From Phellopilus nigrolimitatus (lineage: Eukaryota > Basidiomycota > Agaricomycetes > Hymenochaetales > Hymenochaetaceae): a DNA stretch of 52,153 nucleotides. The notes beneath the pieces are model-generated. The model worked only from the letters and a program-made list of their open reading frames with translations, was not told the origin of the DNA and made no database searches. Below are positions 19,590-31,336 of the stretch, piece by piece. The stretch covers positions 1-52,153 of the forward strand of contig JAJOHG010000177.1 in NCBI GenBank assembly GCA_021029095.1, in the 5' to 3' direction. Within the stretch, counting starts at the first letter, position 1. Each line of letters begins with the position of its first letter. The position numbers were made by a program, and so were the translations under genes.

Positions 19590-19750
19590 TAAGGAAAGTT
19601 AAGGCTTAGTAGTTGTGACAATGATGTGACTCTGGCTTGTCGAGTTTATATTTCTCGTACCTTGCCGAAGATTTGCTTCGGAAGTGCCATAATCTCGATT
19701 CTTCAGATTCATTCTACACGGAGCGTCATAATTTTCCACTCACATCAAGG

Positions 19751-20679
<929 letters not shown>

Positions 20680-20825
20680 GCTTGTTGCTACATTTAAAGC
20701 AGAAAGACAGTACTGTTCAGAAAAGAGTTCATTCGCAGTCATTGGCTGGATGGCCCGCATTACTTATATAAGTCAACTAAACTATGTAGTCTTATGTCCA
20801 CCACCTGAGCTATCGTACGTTCGAC

Positions 20826-22841
20826 CTACTTCGATGCAAACATTTTCTTAATGGCTTCGCTTGAGTAGCTCTTCGGCCTCTCCAGCGCTATGAAACAACA
20901 ATTTCAGAGTCTGCTAAAGCATGTGAGAGCGCTGAGTACTCACGTGCACCCAGAGCGCGATCCCAAATAAGCTGTGTCGCAACACCAAAGGCCCGCGACA
21001 CACCGAATAGAACAGTATAGTAATTCATCTGGTCAAGGCCGTAGTAGGTCAGTAACACTCCAGAATGAGCGTCCACGTTTGGCCACGGGTTCTTAGCCTT
21101 TCCAGCTTCCAAAAGAATGCCTGGGACGAGGTTGTAAACCTGGCCAACCAGCTTAAAGAGTGGGTCCTCGGGAAGATGCTTGAGAGCAAATTCACGCTGA
21201 GCAACGTAGCGAGGATCGGTTTTGCGAAGAACAGCATGCCCGTAGCCAGGAACGACCTGACCACCCTTGAGAGTCGACCAGACATACTCCTTTACAGCGT
21301 CATCCGAAGCATTCTCGCCGAGCTTGGCCTGCATCTTGCGCAGCCAGTTCAGCACTTCTTGGTTAGCAAGACTATAGCAAACGTCAGTATTGTACCGGAT
21401 ACGGCAAACATTAAATGATATGATTACCCGTGAAGAGGTCCAGCAAGACCATTGAGAGCCGCGGCGTAAGCCAGGAAAGGATCAGAAAGCGCTGATCCGA
21501 CAAGCTTGCCAGTGTGAGCAGAGACATTGCCACCCTCATGATCACTGCGACATTTCTTAAATATTCAAGGTAGTCGGAAGCCAAACTATTGGACGCACCT
21601 GTGGATAGTAATGTAGAGACGGAGCAGATCCACGAAGGCCTCGTTTTCACTGAAACCGAGGAGATGAGCAAGATTCCAAGAGTAGTCCTTCGTTGCGTCA
21701 ATTGCCGGGACCTTGCCCTTGCCGTAAACATTGCGGTAGATGCGACCGGCGATGTTCGGCAATTTCGCAATACTAGAGCCACTCTTAGTATATGTTGGGC
21801 ATAAATTATGCTACGAACATACAGATCCATGGAGTCCTCGAAGGTGTGTCCCCAGTATTCCTTCTTGGAGATACCTTCCGAGTACGCTTTTGCGAAAGAG
21901 GAGTCATGGTTGAGCTAGTTGTCAGTCGCAGATTTAGTATCCGGATTACCAACTGTGGGCCGCCAATGAAACACTTACCGCCGTTACAGCAAGAGAAAAC
22001 TGGCTCATCGGGTGAAGTGTGGTTGGGCACCTATCGAGCAGTTCCTCCACAAACTCCGGAATAGTAGATCGTGCAGCCCAATCCTTGGAAAGCGCCTGGA
22101 CCTGCTCGGACGTGGGGACTTCACCTGTAAGGAGAAGCCAGAACAGGCCTTCGGGAAGTGGCTCAGAGCCACCGGGTGCCTTCGGAAGAAGTTGCTGGCA
22201 CTCATTTATTGTCTTTCCACGGAAACGAATGCCCTCGTCTGCGTGTTGGCGGATAATATGAAAACCCATCAGTAAACACAGAAAAGGTTTGCTTCGCTTC
22301 GCAGGAGAGTGCGGATATAATTGTAGAAAGAAAAATTACATAGAAAGGATAAAGCGGGGAAAGAGGGGGGCAAGGATACATACTGACCTGGATCCAAAAC
22401 CGAACCATCCCAGAGCAGAGCAGGGAGACCACGCATCCCACTGCAAGGGAGAAAGAAGACACGATTAACAGCGTAATATATATTCTGATCATGGCCAAAC
22501 ATACCCATAAACCTGATCGACCAGAACAGGACCAAATGACTTCTTGCCATGCTCGGCACGAATCGCCTTGACCTGTGGAAAGAGATATAAGGATTGAAAG
22601 GATTGGAAGCACTGTGGCAACATAGATAGATGACTGACATTTTCGATCTCAGCAGGAATGAGCTCTGCGAGACGCTCTTTCAAAGTTTGCTGCTTGGCCA
22701 CAGTGGACGCAAAGCGGGCGGTCGCGAAACCAGCTCGCGGGGCACCTCGCGGGGAGACCTAGAGCTAGATGAGCGACGCGAATGACGCGCAAACAGAGGA
22801 AACACAACCTTTCTGAGAGCAATACGGAGATGGAGAACCAT
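20826..22841 (-). CDS. CIT1: mitochondrial citrate synthase
   Basis: Ten exons on the minus strand: 22809-22841, 22639-22758, 22505-22572, 22388-22440, 21979-22238, 21823-21914, 21599-21772, 21428-21544, 20944-21371, 20826-20887. They total 1407 nt, 468 residues, the usual family length. The N-terminus ([11 protein letters not shown] ... ARFAST) is Arg-rich without acids, a mitochondrial presequence. Family motifs are [51 protein letters not shown] and [15 protein letters not shown], the last carrying a catalytic His. The C-terminus is [17 protein letters not shown]. It condenses acetyl-CoA and oxaloacetate in the TCA cycle. The first intron uses a weak GTTGTG donor. Confidence 0.96.
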
Positions 22842-23608
22842 GATGGAAACGGCGGATGGTGGTGAAAGGAAGAGAGGAGCGGGTATTTAAGATTTATTGG
22901 AGTCGGGCTAAGGTCGGAGAATCCGAGATTGAAAAATGCGCTTACGCAAGCTGTCCGACGTCGACGCGTGGTCCAATCGCGTCTCGTGCTCCAGTCCGAC
23001 TCTCCGCGAGCCGTCGAGGTCTGCGACACGTCATAATTTGTATTTTTCTGAAGGGCTAGCTTGAGTCCATTGCCATCACATTCTTAATCTTCATGGTCCG
23101 GCTACAGTGTCTACATTTGCCTACATGTAGTTGTATTTCCTTTCCTCAATCGATGCTGTTCTTGATGCTTCAGTTCTCTACGTTCTTGCTTTCTGCTGCA
23201 ACTGTCTCAACGTGCCGGCGATCAGCCTGCCACCTGTAGTACATCTGTTTTGTGACCTGACCTTCTATTTAGGACTAATTTTTTTCCCCATTATAATAAT
23301 AGCCTCCCGCATTTCTACCTGTATCTCTGCCTTTAGTTCTCTGCCGGTGCATTGTGAACCATTACGCTGAACCTCATTGGCCTTCTTTTTCTTGCCTACA
23401 GCCACTTTGGACAAAAAATCGAGTCGATTTCTGTCCCAGTATTGACATCACCATCCTCTGCAGCAACTCTCGGCCTTGCATTACTGTCTTTCGCGGTGAA
23501 TATTCTTTGTTGTCAAGTTCTCGCTCTCGTATAATTTTACACAGACTGGATCTCCTGCATCTACAGCAACCGTTCCTCGCCCAGAGGCATCAAACATCAC
23601 TGTCGACA
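22842..23608. other. divergent intergenic region upstream of citrate synthase
   Basis: Promoter region shared by the citrate synthase gene (-) and the unrecognised gene (+) starting near 23609. I see no convincing coding exon; a long pyrimidine-rich part lies at 23130-23600. Confidence 0.5.
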
Positions 23609-24634
23609 ATGACTATTACGGACTTGTTAGTCACCTTCCAATCGGTATTCGAGAGATTTGAGAAGTCAACTTCGGTCCGGCCAATTAAAAACGCGCTTGA
23701 CTTTTTCGCAGTCAGAGATGCTAATATTAGCTTTGAAATTCATCGAGATTAGCAATAAAGCGAGCCTTAACAGAAACAATGGCACTCGAAACGCGAGTAC
23801 ATGACGATCAAGGAGTATGTAAAGGAGTAAATCATCCTCGTCTTTTTTCTTCTACTAAATGGAATCGATTATCGGCAGGTGGAAAGACTTCGAACCCCAA
23901 ATTCATCGGTGCTGCTTTTGCGTATTTTTCTCACTCTAATGACTCTTTTTCTCAGGAAGGTGCGTTTTGCCAACGGACTTCTGGACTTCAAGCCAGGAGA
24001 GCTAATAGCTGTGTAAGCAAAATGATTCTCTGCGTATTAGTATGTCTAAAGTACTCCACCATCGGGTATTAGAATCTCTCAGCATCACTACAGCGGTGAG
24101 CCTTCGCACTACAAATTTTTGTAAGAGAAGCAGTGTTCAACTATTACACTATGTATGGTCTTTCTGCTTGGGAAACGGTGCTCTTCAGAGCTAGATGACG
24201 AAGTCTCAAGCTTGGCTGGCTATGCGTTCTTTGAAGAGGATAAAGTAGGGTGCGCCGCACCCGTTAAAGGCAAATCCGTCTCCGGACTCCAGCTCGCGGA
24301 CTTCAGAGGATATACCATGGGGGTGGACCATTCTTAAGTCGAGCATGACTATCGAAGACTCGCGGTTAGGTGTGTATGATTCATTTGTTTGTTTATTTGG
24401 CGATGAGCTCAATCAATTTTATTACAGGCGACGCCCGTGGATTTAAATTTGGAGGAGAACCGGTCCTTCGAGACGAAGGATGCTCGCACCACTGGCTTTA
24501 TTTCAGTGCAAACGGTTGCGGCAAGCGAAACAGTTTCCATTGCGGCAACCGAAATTGTTCACGGGAGTTTGATCGGCTTATTTTCTTTTTTCTTCCTCTT
24601 TTCTGTCCTTTTGAAGGTCTTTGCGAATGCATAG
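23609..24634 (+). CDS. unrecognised multi-exon gene
   Basis: A possible start is ATG at 23609 (MTITDLLVTFQS) with an intron 23645-23711. Further coding-like blocks appear with plausible splice signals. One reads WKDFEPQIH then KVRFANGLLDFKPGELIAV (about 23880-24010). Another reads ELDDEVSSLAGYAFFEEDK (about 24190-24245). The last reads NRSFETKDARTTGFISVQTV (about 24455-24520) and ends in a hydrophobic stretch (LFSFFFLFSVLL) that could be a C-terminal membrane anchor, stop at 24634. I could not join all blocks into one frame and do not recognise the family. It lies upstream of and in the same direction as ARPC2. Confidence 0.35.
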
Positions 24635-24818
24635 AATGCATATATTTTTGGATATCTGGCTCAGGCTTTTGTACGTAGGCGATTTAGTGGCGAAAAATCG
24701 AAAGGAGTGTCGATTGATTGAGTCCGCAAGTAAGTCGATGTGCATCTTACATAATACGAGTTTCGGTACATATTAGTGCAGGCAGGCACCTACTTGTACT
24801 TACCGCTCAGCTTCAACG

Positions 24819-26092
24819 ATGATTCTGCTAGAGGTGAGATGATGTTCAGTCGAATTCATAGCACCTTAATAACTGCTCGCGATTCAAGGCGCACAATGTT
24901 ATCATTCAAACCACCGTTGCGGAGAAATTGGTCAAGTACGTATTTACATCGGTGTGTACAGCATCTGACTGACCATCGTGGCGACAGACCTTCATCCCTT
25001 GACGTGCAATTCGTTGACTACGATGGCGTTCGATTCCACTTGTCCACACCTCAATCTAAAACAACTTTGCTTTTATCTATGCACATTCGGTGCTGGGACG
25101 AACTCGCTCAACATGGTGCTCTGGACGTGCTCAAACGAGAATACGGAGCGCTGCTCATGCAGCAAGTTGAGCCGGAGTACAATGTCAGTCTTGAGATTGA
25201 CCTGACCCAGGCTCCATCAGAAGGAGGTGCGTGCAATGTTGTTCAGTATCCTATCGGCTGTGAACTTAAATCATCGACAGAGGCTCGCGACATGTTCGTG
25301 AAGTCACTCGCTCTTCTCAAACGTAATGCTCTAGCTGCACCCTTCGAACGCGCGTTTCAAACGCAGAAGGCTCTTGAGACTAACGCAGTATCATCTGATG
25401 GGTCGCAGAACGAGTTGATGCAAATACATTACCGCGATGAGGAGGCAATCTATATTCAAGCAGCGCCAGACAGAGTCACGGTTTTCTTCTCTACGGTTTT
25501 CAAGGAGGAGACGGACAGAATATTTGGCAAGGTTTTTCTCCAGGCAAGATTCGATTTTTCTGGTGTTCTTTTGGTTCAGCGACCCTATATCGTGACCGAT
25601 CTTTTCTTACAGGAATTTGTGGATGCAAGACGCCTACCTACTCTACAGAATGCCCCTCAAGTCCTCTATAATAACAGAGACCCACCGCTTGAGCTTCGCG
25701 GTGTCTCCGGTCTGAAAAACAGCGAAGACATCGGCTACGTAACTTTCGGTGCGTATGCATTACCCTGTGGCGCGATAGAAATCTGTGCTGATGGACATAA
25801 TGCGGATAAGTTCTTTTCCCTCGCCATTTCAGTCGGCCCGACACCGCATACTTGACGATTTCGCACATCCAACTCTTCCGCGACTACCTACACTACCATA
25901 TTAAATGTTCGAAAGCGTACATGCATTCGCGCATGCGATATCGCGTTTCCGAATTTCAGAAGGTGCTGAACCGGGCGAAAACCGAAGTGGCATCAACTGA
26001 GCGAAAGACAGTCAGGTATGATTTTATCAACGTCTGCTTACAATTAAAAAAATAACTTCGTGATCAGCGGACGCACAATGGTCTCTCGATGA
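24819..26092 (+). CDS. ARC35: Arp2/3 complex 34 kDa subunit (ARPC2)
   Basis: Seven exons: 24819-24833, 24889-24935, 24988-25226, 25281-25543, 25613-25748, 25811-26015, 26068-26092; 309 residues, the family's usual size. Diagnostic stretches are the start [102 protein letters not shown] and the C-terminal [15 protein letters not shown]2 and ARPC4 form the core that anchors the complex to the mother actin filament for branched nucleation. The fourth intron (25544-25612) has a GC donor (CAG|GCAAGA). Confidence 0.95.
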
Positions 26093-26795
26093 ATTGCAAA
26101 ACTGAACGTGAACGAGATCGCACCACATTTACACTCGTGTACCTTTAGTACTATTTCTTTGTCAAATAATTTATTGCAAAAAAGATAAGGACCTATGCAT
26201 GCTGCAAGGTGGAATTGTCATACGGTGCCAAGTGCATGCACAAAATCCACAGCGCTGTTACTAATAGTATTAGTATGGAGTAAGTAATGGATATACCGGG
26301 TGCCTGTAACATTGCACTCTTTTATTATGTACAAAGCTTGTCATCCCGGAAACGCTAGTTGTGCTGAGCCTCAAGTCTTAGAAAAATGCAGAGGCGTCAG
26401 TGAATGAAGAATAAAAAATTAGAATGCGAAGAATGACAAAATCAGAGATGTAAATCAGTCTCATAGTGTCTACCCCAGGGTGCGAAGGCGAACGCACCCC
26501 TTTGGAGTGAGGAAGACAGATCGAACGCAAATTACAAATACACATCATGCAAGAAGACAGGAATCACCACTCACCTAATGTACATATGGTCAGAGAGAAG
26601 GGCAAATATGGATGGTTGGCTCGAGCTCATGATAGCAGAGAGACGAAGATGAAATTTTCGGATAGGTATATATAGTTGATCAGAAACGTAATTATGACGT
26701 TCGCTACAAATATAGACGACCGTGACTGCATATATCCATACTACGTTATGTGGATGTGCTTTGAAACACACTTGCACAGTCCAAATCTTCCTTCA
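26093..26795. other. intergenic, AT-rich, no gene seen
   Basis: About 700 bp between ARPC2 and the PITH gene, both on the plus strand. It should hold the ARPC2 terminator and the PITH promoter; I see no individual signal that I would name. Confidence 0.5.
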
Positions 26796-27781
26796 ATGTC
26801 TCATCGTCACAATAGTCATGACGGGTACGAACATTGTCATGATGACCTTGACCCCGATGATCATGAGCATTCAACTGAGACTGGGCTTGCTGATAACTTG
26901 TATTCTCACATTGACCTCGCCAACGTTGCTGCATTCAATGTCAGCGATGATACGCCCGGTGTGAAGGCGCTAAAGCTCTGGCACGAAAGGCTGGATGAGA
27001 CTGTGGTTAGTACAGTTTTACAATTTTACGAAGGGATTGTAGATTATCTTAATCGTCACTTTTACTGTCTAATAGTGGGTTGAAAGTGATGCAGACGATC
27101 AAATGTCTGAGCTTTTTTCTGTGTGGTTTGCATTTCTCAACGGACCTTTTCTTGATCATCATTCAGGATCATCCGCATTCCATTCACTGGCTCTGTGAAA
27201 CTCCGCTCCGTCTTGCTGAAAAGTGGACCTGGGAATCAAACACCTGCCAAAATTTGCCTAGTATGGTGCACAGCTCATCTAACAACACAGTTATTTTTTA
27301 ATTAAAAAGTAGTTTGCGAACGAGGACAATGTCGATTTTTCTGACATCTCAGAAAAAGATCCTGCGCAAGATTTTGCTATACCGCAAGGTCGGGATATCG
27401 GAGAATACGCCGTAAAGTGCGTATCCTTTTGTTTAGCATTCAATAAGGATAGTGTTTGACTATATAGTGCTTTACAGGGCTTCAAAATTTGCGAACCTCT
27501 CCTCTCTGACCTTGTTTGTCCCAGCGGCTCAAGGATCTGAAAAATCCAGGATTTATTTTATTGGTTTAAGGGGTTCATGGACAGAGGTATGCAGTCGTCG
27601 ATTTACGTTTCACATAGCCTGTTTTTTTAATGTGAATTTTCTGTACTGTGTACTAAATACGAGTTTTTCACAGAGAAAACGAGATACGGTCATCACAGTA
27701 TACGAGTCCCGGCCGAACTTGGCTGATCACGAAAAAATTCAAGGTACTGATGGAGGTATAGATGCCCGACTTGGAAGTTAA
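26796..27781 (+). CDS. PITH-domain protein (PITHD1-like)
   Basis: Exons 26796-27005, 27076-27104, 27167-27260, 27313-27416, 27478-27586, 27674-27781; 217 residues. The His/Asp-rich start (MSHRHNSHDGYEHCHDD) is typical of stand-alone PITH proteins, which lack a thioredoxin domain. The PITH domain shows LYSHIDLANVAAFN, WHERLDETVWVESDADDQM, IRIPFTGSVKLRSVLL, DVTFDD-like VDFSDISEKDPAQDF, RIYFIGLRGSWTE and VITVYESRPNLADH. PITH domains occur with the 26S proteasome-associated thioredoxin TXNL1; the molecular role of PITHD1-type proteins is poorly defined. The second intron uses a GTCTGA donor. Confidence 0.9.
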
Positions 27782-27976
27782 AATTTTGCCTTTGCCTAAC
27801 TGTATTTGTTGGATCGGAACTGCTGTAATGTACATGTACACTCCAGATGTGTATAGGAGAAAATCATTTGAAGAGAATTATTTACACAGAAATAAGCGAA
27901 GTCAGAGAACACGTGTTCTTGGGTATGACGCGTCGCGTCAGATTGGCCGCCGCATCACCTGCCTTTTGATCACACA

Positions 27977-29230
27977 ATGGACACTGCTGATCAGCCTGAC
28001 GCAACGAAGCATACTGAGGATCCTCACGCGCCGACACAGTGCGAACTCGATTCCGGAAAGACGCAAACACCAGTCGACCAATATCGTATTCAAAGTAACG
28101 GACCCAAGCCTCTTGAGACGCAAGGGGACACAGATATTAAAAGAGGTAGCGCAACTGCTTCTCCGCGTAGCTTTGAGTCACAATCAAGAATAACAAGCAC
28201 ACGTAGGGCCATTTTCTACAACTGCAGAGCCTGCAGTACAACAGGCTGTTCCGAATACTTCAGACGAGCTCTTGCCATTGGGTGAATTCAGGCTGTACAA
28301 AGCGCCTGTGGAAGGATCGAGAAGCTCGACAATAGGCATGTATATTGAGTCCTAGTTTATTCATGCTCCACAACGAGACTTGACGGCTTCCTGTCGCTAT
28401 TAGCGAACCTGCCATCCGAATTTTTCGACCCAACATCTGCTGACTTGAAGTCTGCTCAAGCGACGTTATCTGCTCGAGCAAAGACCTTACAAGAGGCACC
28501 TCTACTTACGGAAAAGTTACGGAACGAAAAAGACCAAGCGAGGCGCGGGAGATGGCCAACAGTGTGTTCCGCCTGACTTCCCATATTTCAGTAACTAATG
28601 GCAATATTTTCTCTTATAGGCGACCGTCCGCATCAAGTTTGCAGACCGATCATTGCTCGAAAAATCGTTCCCATCGACAGATCAAATAAAATCAGTTTAT
28701 ATGTTTACTAGGGCGTGTCTAAGGGAGGACGTTCGAGTTCATAAATTTGTGCTTTGTACGTTCGATATAAGCATTTGTTTAGACTTTTTCCCAGTGTGTT
28801 TTATATACTTATTTCCCCATCTTCAGACGTGGCTCCTCCCCGCAGGGACTTGAGAGTTTCAGATCCGGCTATCCGGGATAAATCACTCTACGACCTGAGG
28901 CTGGTACCCCAGAGCATTCTATACTTCCGTTTTCTTGAAGACGATGTCAAACTCGATCGTGAGTCTTGCAGTGCACTAGTGGAGTATGATTTGACCGTGC
29001 CGACACAACTTCAACCAGTTCCTACTGGCCCCCCTCCACTTCTTCCTGCGATCCTTTCGCGAACAATGGATCTACCTGCTACTCAAATTGAACGTCTACC
29101 TAATCCGGCCGCACCGGACGACCCGGAGGTGCCCACGACTCCTGATACGAAATCGCCCGCTGGTACCGCATCTGAGAAGAAAATAGCGAATTTGCTGAAG
29201 TTGACCAGTGAGTCTGTATCATTATCCTGA
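27977..29230 (+). CDS. UBX-domain protein, TUG/ASPSCR1-like
   Basis: Exons 27977-28145, 28228-28339 (or 28335), 28378 (or 28404)-28561, 28620-28755, 28827-29230; about 324-334 residues. The second boundary is ambiguous because both choices keep the frame and the first gives a 38-nt intron. The middle reads LPSEFFDPTSADLKSAQ ... LQEAPLLTEKLR, matching the helical region before the UBX domain of TUG. The UBX domain follows (ATVRIKFADRSLLEKSFPST ... SVYMFTRACLR ... FVLYVAPPRRDL ... SILYFRF). UBX domains bind the AAA ATPase Cdc48/p97. A Pro-rich tail ends in EKKIANLLKL; another 3' exon is possible because GTGAGT occurs at 29209. Confidence 0.82.
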
Positions 29231-30628
29231 AGAGAGGACCTTGCGAGGTTTATTGAAATTCCCGCTTTCGAGCGCAGAGGGTAAGAGATAGGCGTCAAGA
29301 TAACTTGCTACAGTTCAAGCTGGATACATTTTACTGTCCGCTCTTTTAACTTTTGCTCGCAATACAGAGCTTGCTTTTATTGTACATTGTCAGTGTGTGA
29401 ATAATATCGATTTGGTCTTCTAGTTCAACAGACGGACTGGTGGCACACTGTATTGCGCGTTTACTGAATCGTGTAGTCGTGTATCTTTTTTCTTGTCTTT
29501 TCGCCATTTTCTCCAAATTATTTTTCTAAACAATCGTCGAGTGCATCGGATTTCGAATCACGCATGTTTTGAAACTGGTTCAATCCGATTCCGAGCTCTA
29601 ATCCAATAAAAAGCCTGCTCCGTCTCAAACGAAGAGCTCGGTTCTTTGAGGCATCCGCTATTTTACAGCAAATGATGAGATATACAAGTAATGTAAGAAA
29701 CAAAGCTTATATATTCTGCGAAGGGACGATCTAGTGGGAGTTCAAGTTATCGATCGTTTGACCACTGATACTCAACATGAAGCGCGTACCCCTGCTAGTT
29801 CGATATCGCGAGCAAAATCTTCTCATTCTTCAGAAGGTAGACCCGGTCCTAACCTACCTGCTGGTACCGTACTATACGGCTCAATATCGAATGGATTCCA
29901 TAATCGGTTGAGTGCAATAATATAGCTAAGATACAGACGTCAGCAATATATCCAAATGAATGAGCTATAATAATGTATCAGAATCGAAAGGTGATCCGCA
30001 ATGAGACGAGCTCTTGGCAGTCTAACATGCTAATATCTCGATGAGGCCTGGAGCCCATCATATTTAAGAAGTTTTAAAGCCAACAAGCTCACATTTTCCT
30101 GAAAAACCAACAACCGCCAACAAGAGAAACTATATGTACGCGTCCGGAGTAAGATCGAGGTCGAATCTCGTAATCAAAAGGGGTTGAAGCTCGACGAGTT
30201 GACGAGGAAGGCCTTGCTAGAGACCACTCCCTTACTTGTCGCCGAGTACCTTCACTCCAACATCGTCTTTCGTGGAGGTACAATGCTGACGAGTAGCAGA
30301 AAAAAGTAGCGTAGACGATAAAATTGCTGAGAGTTTGGAATGATACGGTATTGTGAAGACGATAAAGGCGGGGCGAGGGGAAAGAAAACCCCCTCGGGAT
30401 TTGCCGACGTGCAGTCGGATTATCTTGAACGCACATCCAATCCTACGTTTTCAAGATCAATTATGATCAAAGCATCCGTCAAATATAGGCTGTATTGGTG
30501 GTTTGAGGTATTCACTCCGCGACGTGCTACCCCGAGCCAACTACGTCGTCAATGTTGACTCGGTTCATTGTGTTTCGAGCATACTAACTCAACTCACGCG
30601 TAATTTTCTTTGTTCGCGTCCAAAATTA
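29231..30628. other. intergenic with one short coding-like fragment
   Basis: Mostly AT-rich. On the plus strand at about 30120-30281 a 54-codon stretch reads EKLYVRVRSKIEVESRNQKG and then LKLDELTRKALLETTPLLVA, ending at a GT donor (GGAG|GTACAA). It looks like a real exon but I do not recognise it and see no convincing flanking exons; a relic is possible. Confidence 0.4.
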
Positions 30629-30995
30629 TGACGGTCGCTATCGGACAAAAAAATTGGACTTGGGGATTTTGGACTTTGACTTGGGAAATTCATCAATGAT
30701 CATCGATGATCATCGATGATCGCTAGTGATCACTGGTGAAAACCAAGTCCAAGAGCTATTCATTGATGATCACTAGTGATCACTAGTGATCATCGATGAA
30801 TATCAATGAACGGAGACTTGGAATTCACCAGTCATCAATGATCATCAATGAAAAAAGTTATGTTTTCATTGATCACTAGTGATCACTAGTGATTACTAAT
30901 CATTGATGATCATTGATGATCATCAGTGAGTAATGATTTTTAAAAGTCAAATCTTAATCATTGTTCATTTATGATCAATGAAAACGACTTTGAAA
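30629..30995 (+). repeat. left inverted-repeat arm
   Basis: Terminal TGACGGTCG, then Tc1-like GGACAAAA and TTGGACTTGG words, then alternating 12-14-bp palindromes (ATCATCGATGAT, ATCACTAGTGAT). Pairs with the arm at 34985-35387. Confidence 0.8.
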
Positions 30996-31336
30996 GACCA
31001 GTTTTATTACAAATAACCTCTTTTCCGACCAGACCCGATGTCCTTACGACACATCATTTCGAAGCTGCAGTCGGTGGCACGTCATAGGGTAGATCCCGGA
31101 GCCACACTCTTGAACAATCCATTGTCTAGTTTTCTTTTCCAAACAAACATAAATCAGAGTGCCCCTCAACACGTTTCTATGTCTTGTTTACGCTTTTTTG
31201 CACTCTGAGCCAACCCATGAATTTTCCAAGAAGATTGAAATGCATCCGCTACATATACAACAAGCACTGGAAGTACAGGAAGGCAAAATACATGTGATGC
31301 TAATTGGCAATAAAATGTTAGCGAACAGAAGTGACA

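Noticed and set aside
30089..30436. 115-codon minus-strand ORF
   Set aside because: No recognisable motif, and it overlaps a better coding-like frame on the plus strand.
30680..30930. CRISPR-like spaced repeats
   Set aside because: The repeated words are palindromic and contiguous without unique spacers, lie in a eukaryotic context and form inverted-repeat arms.
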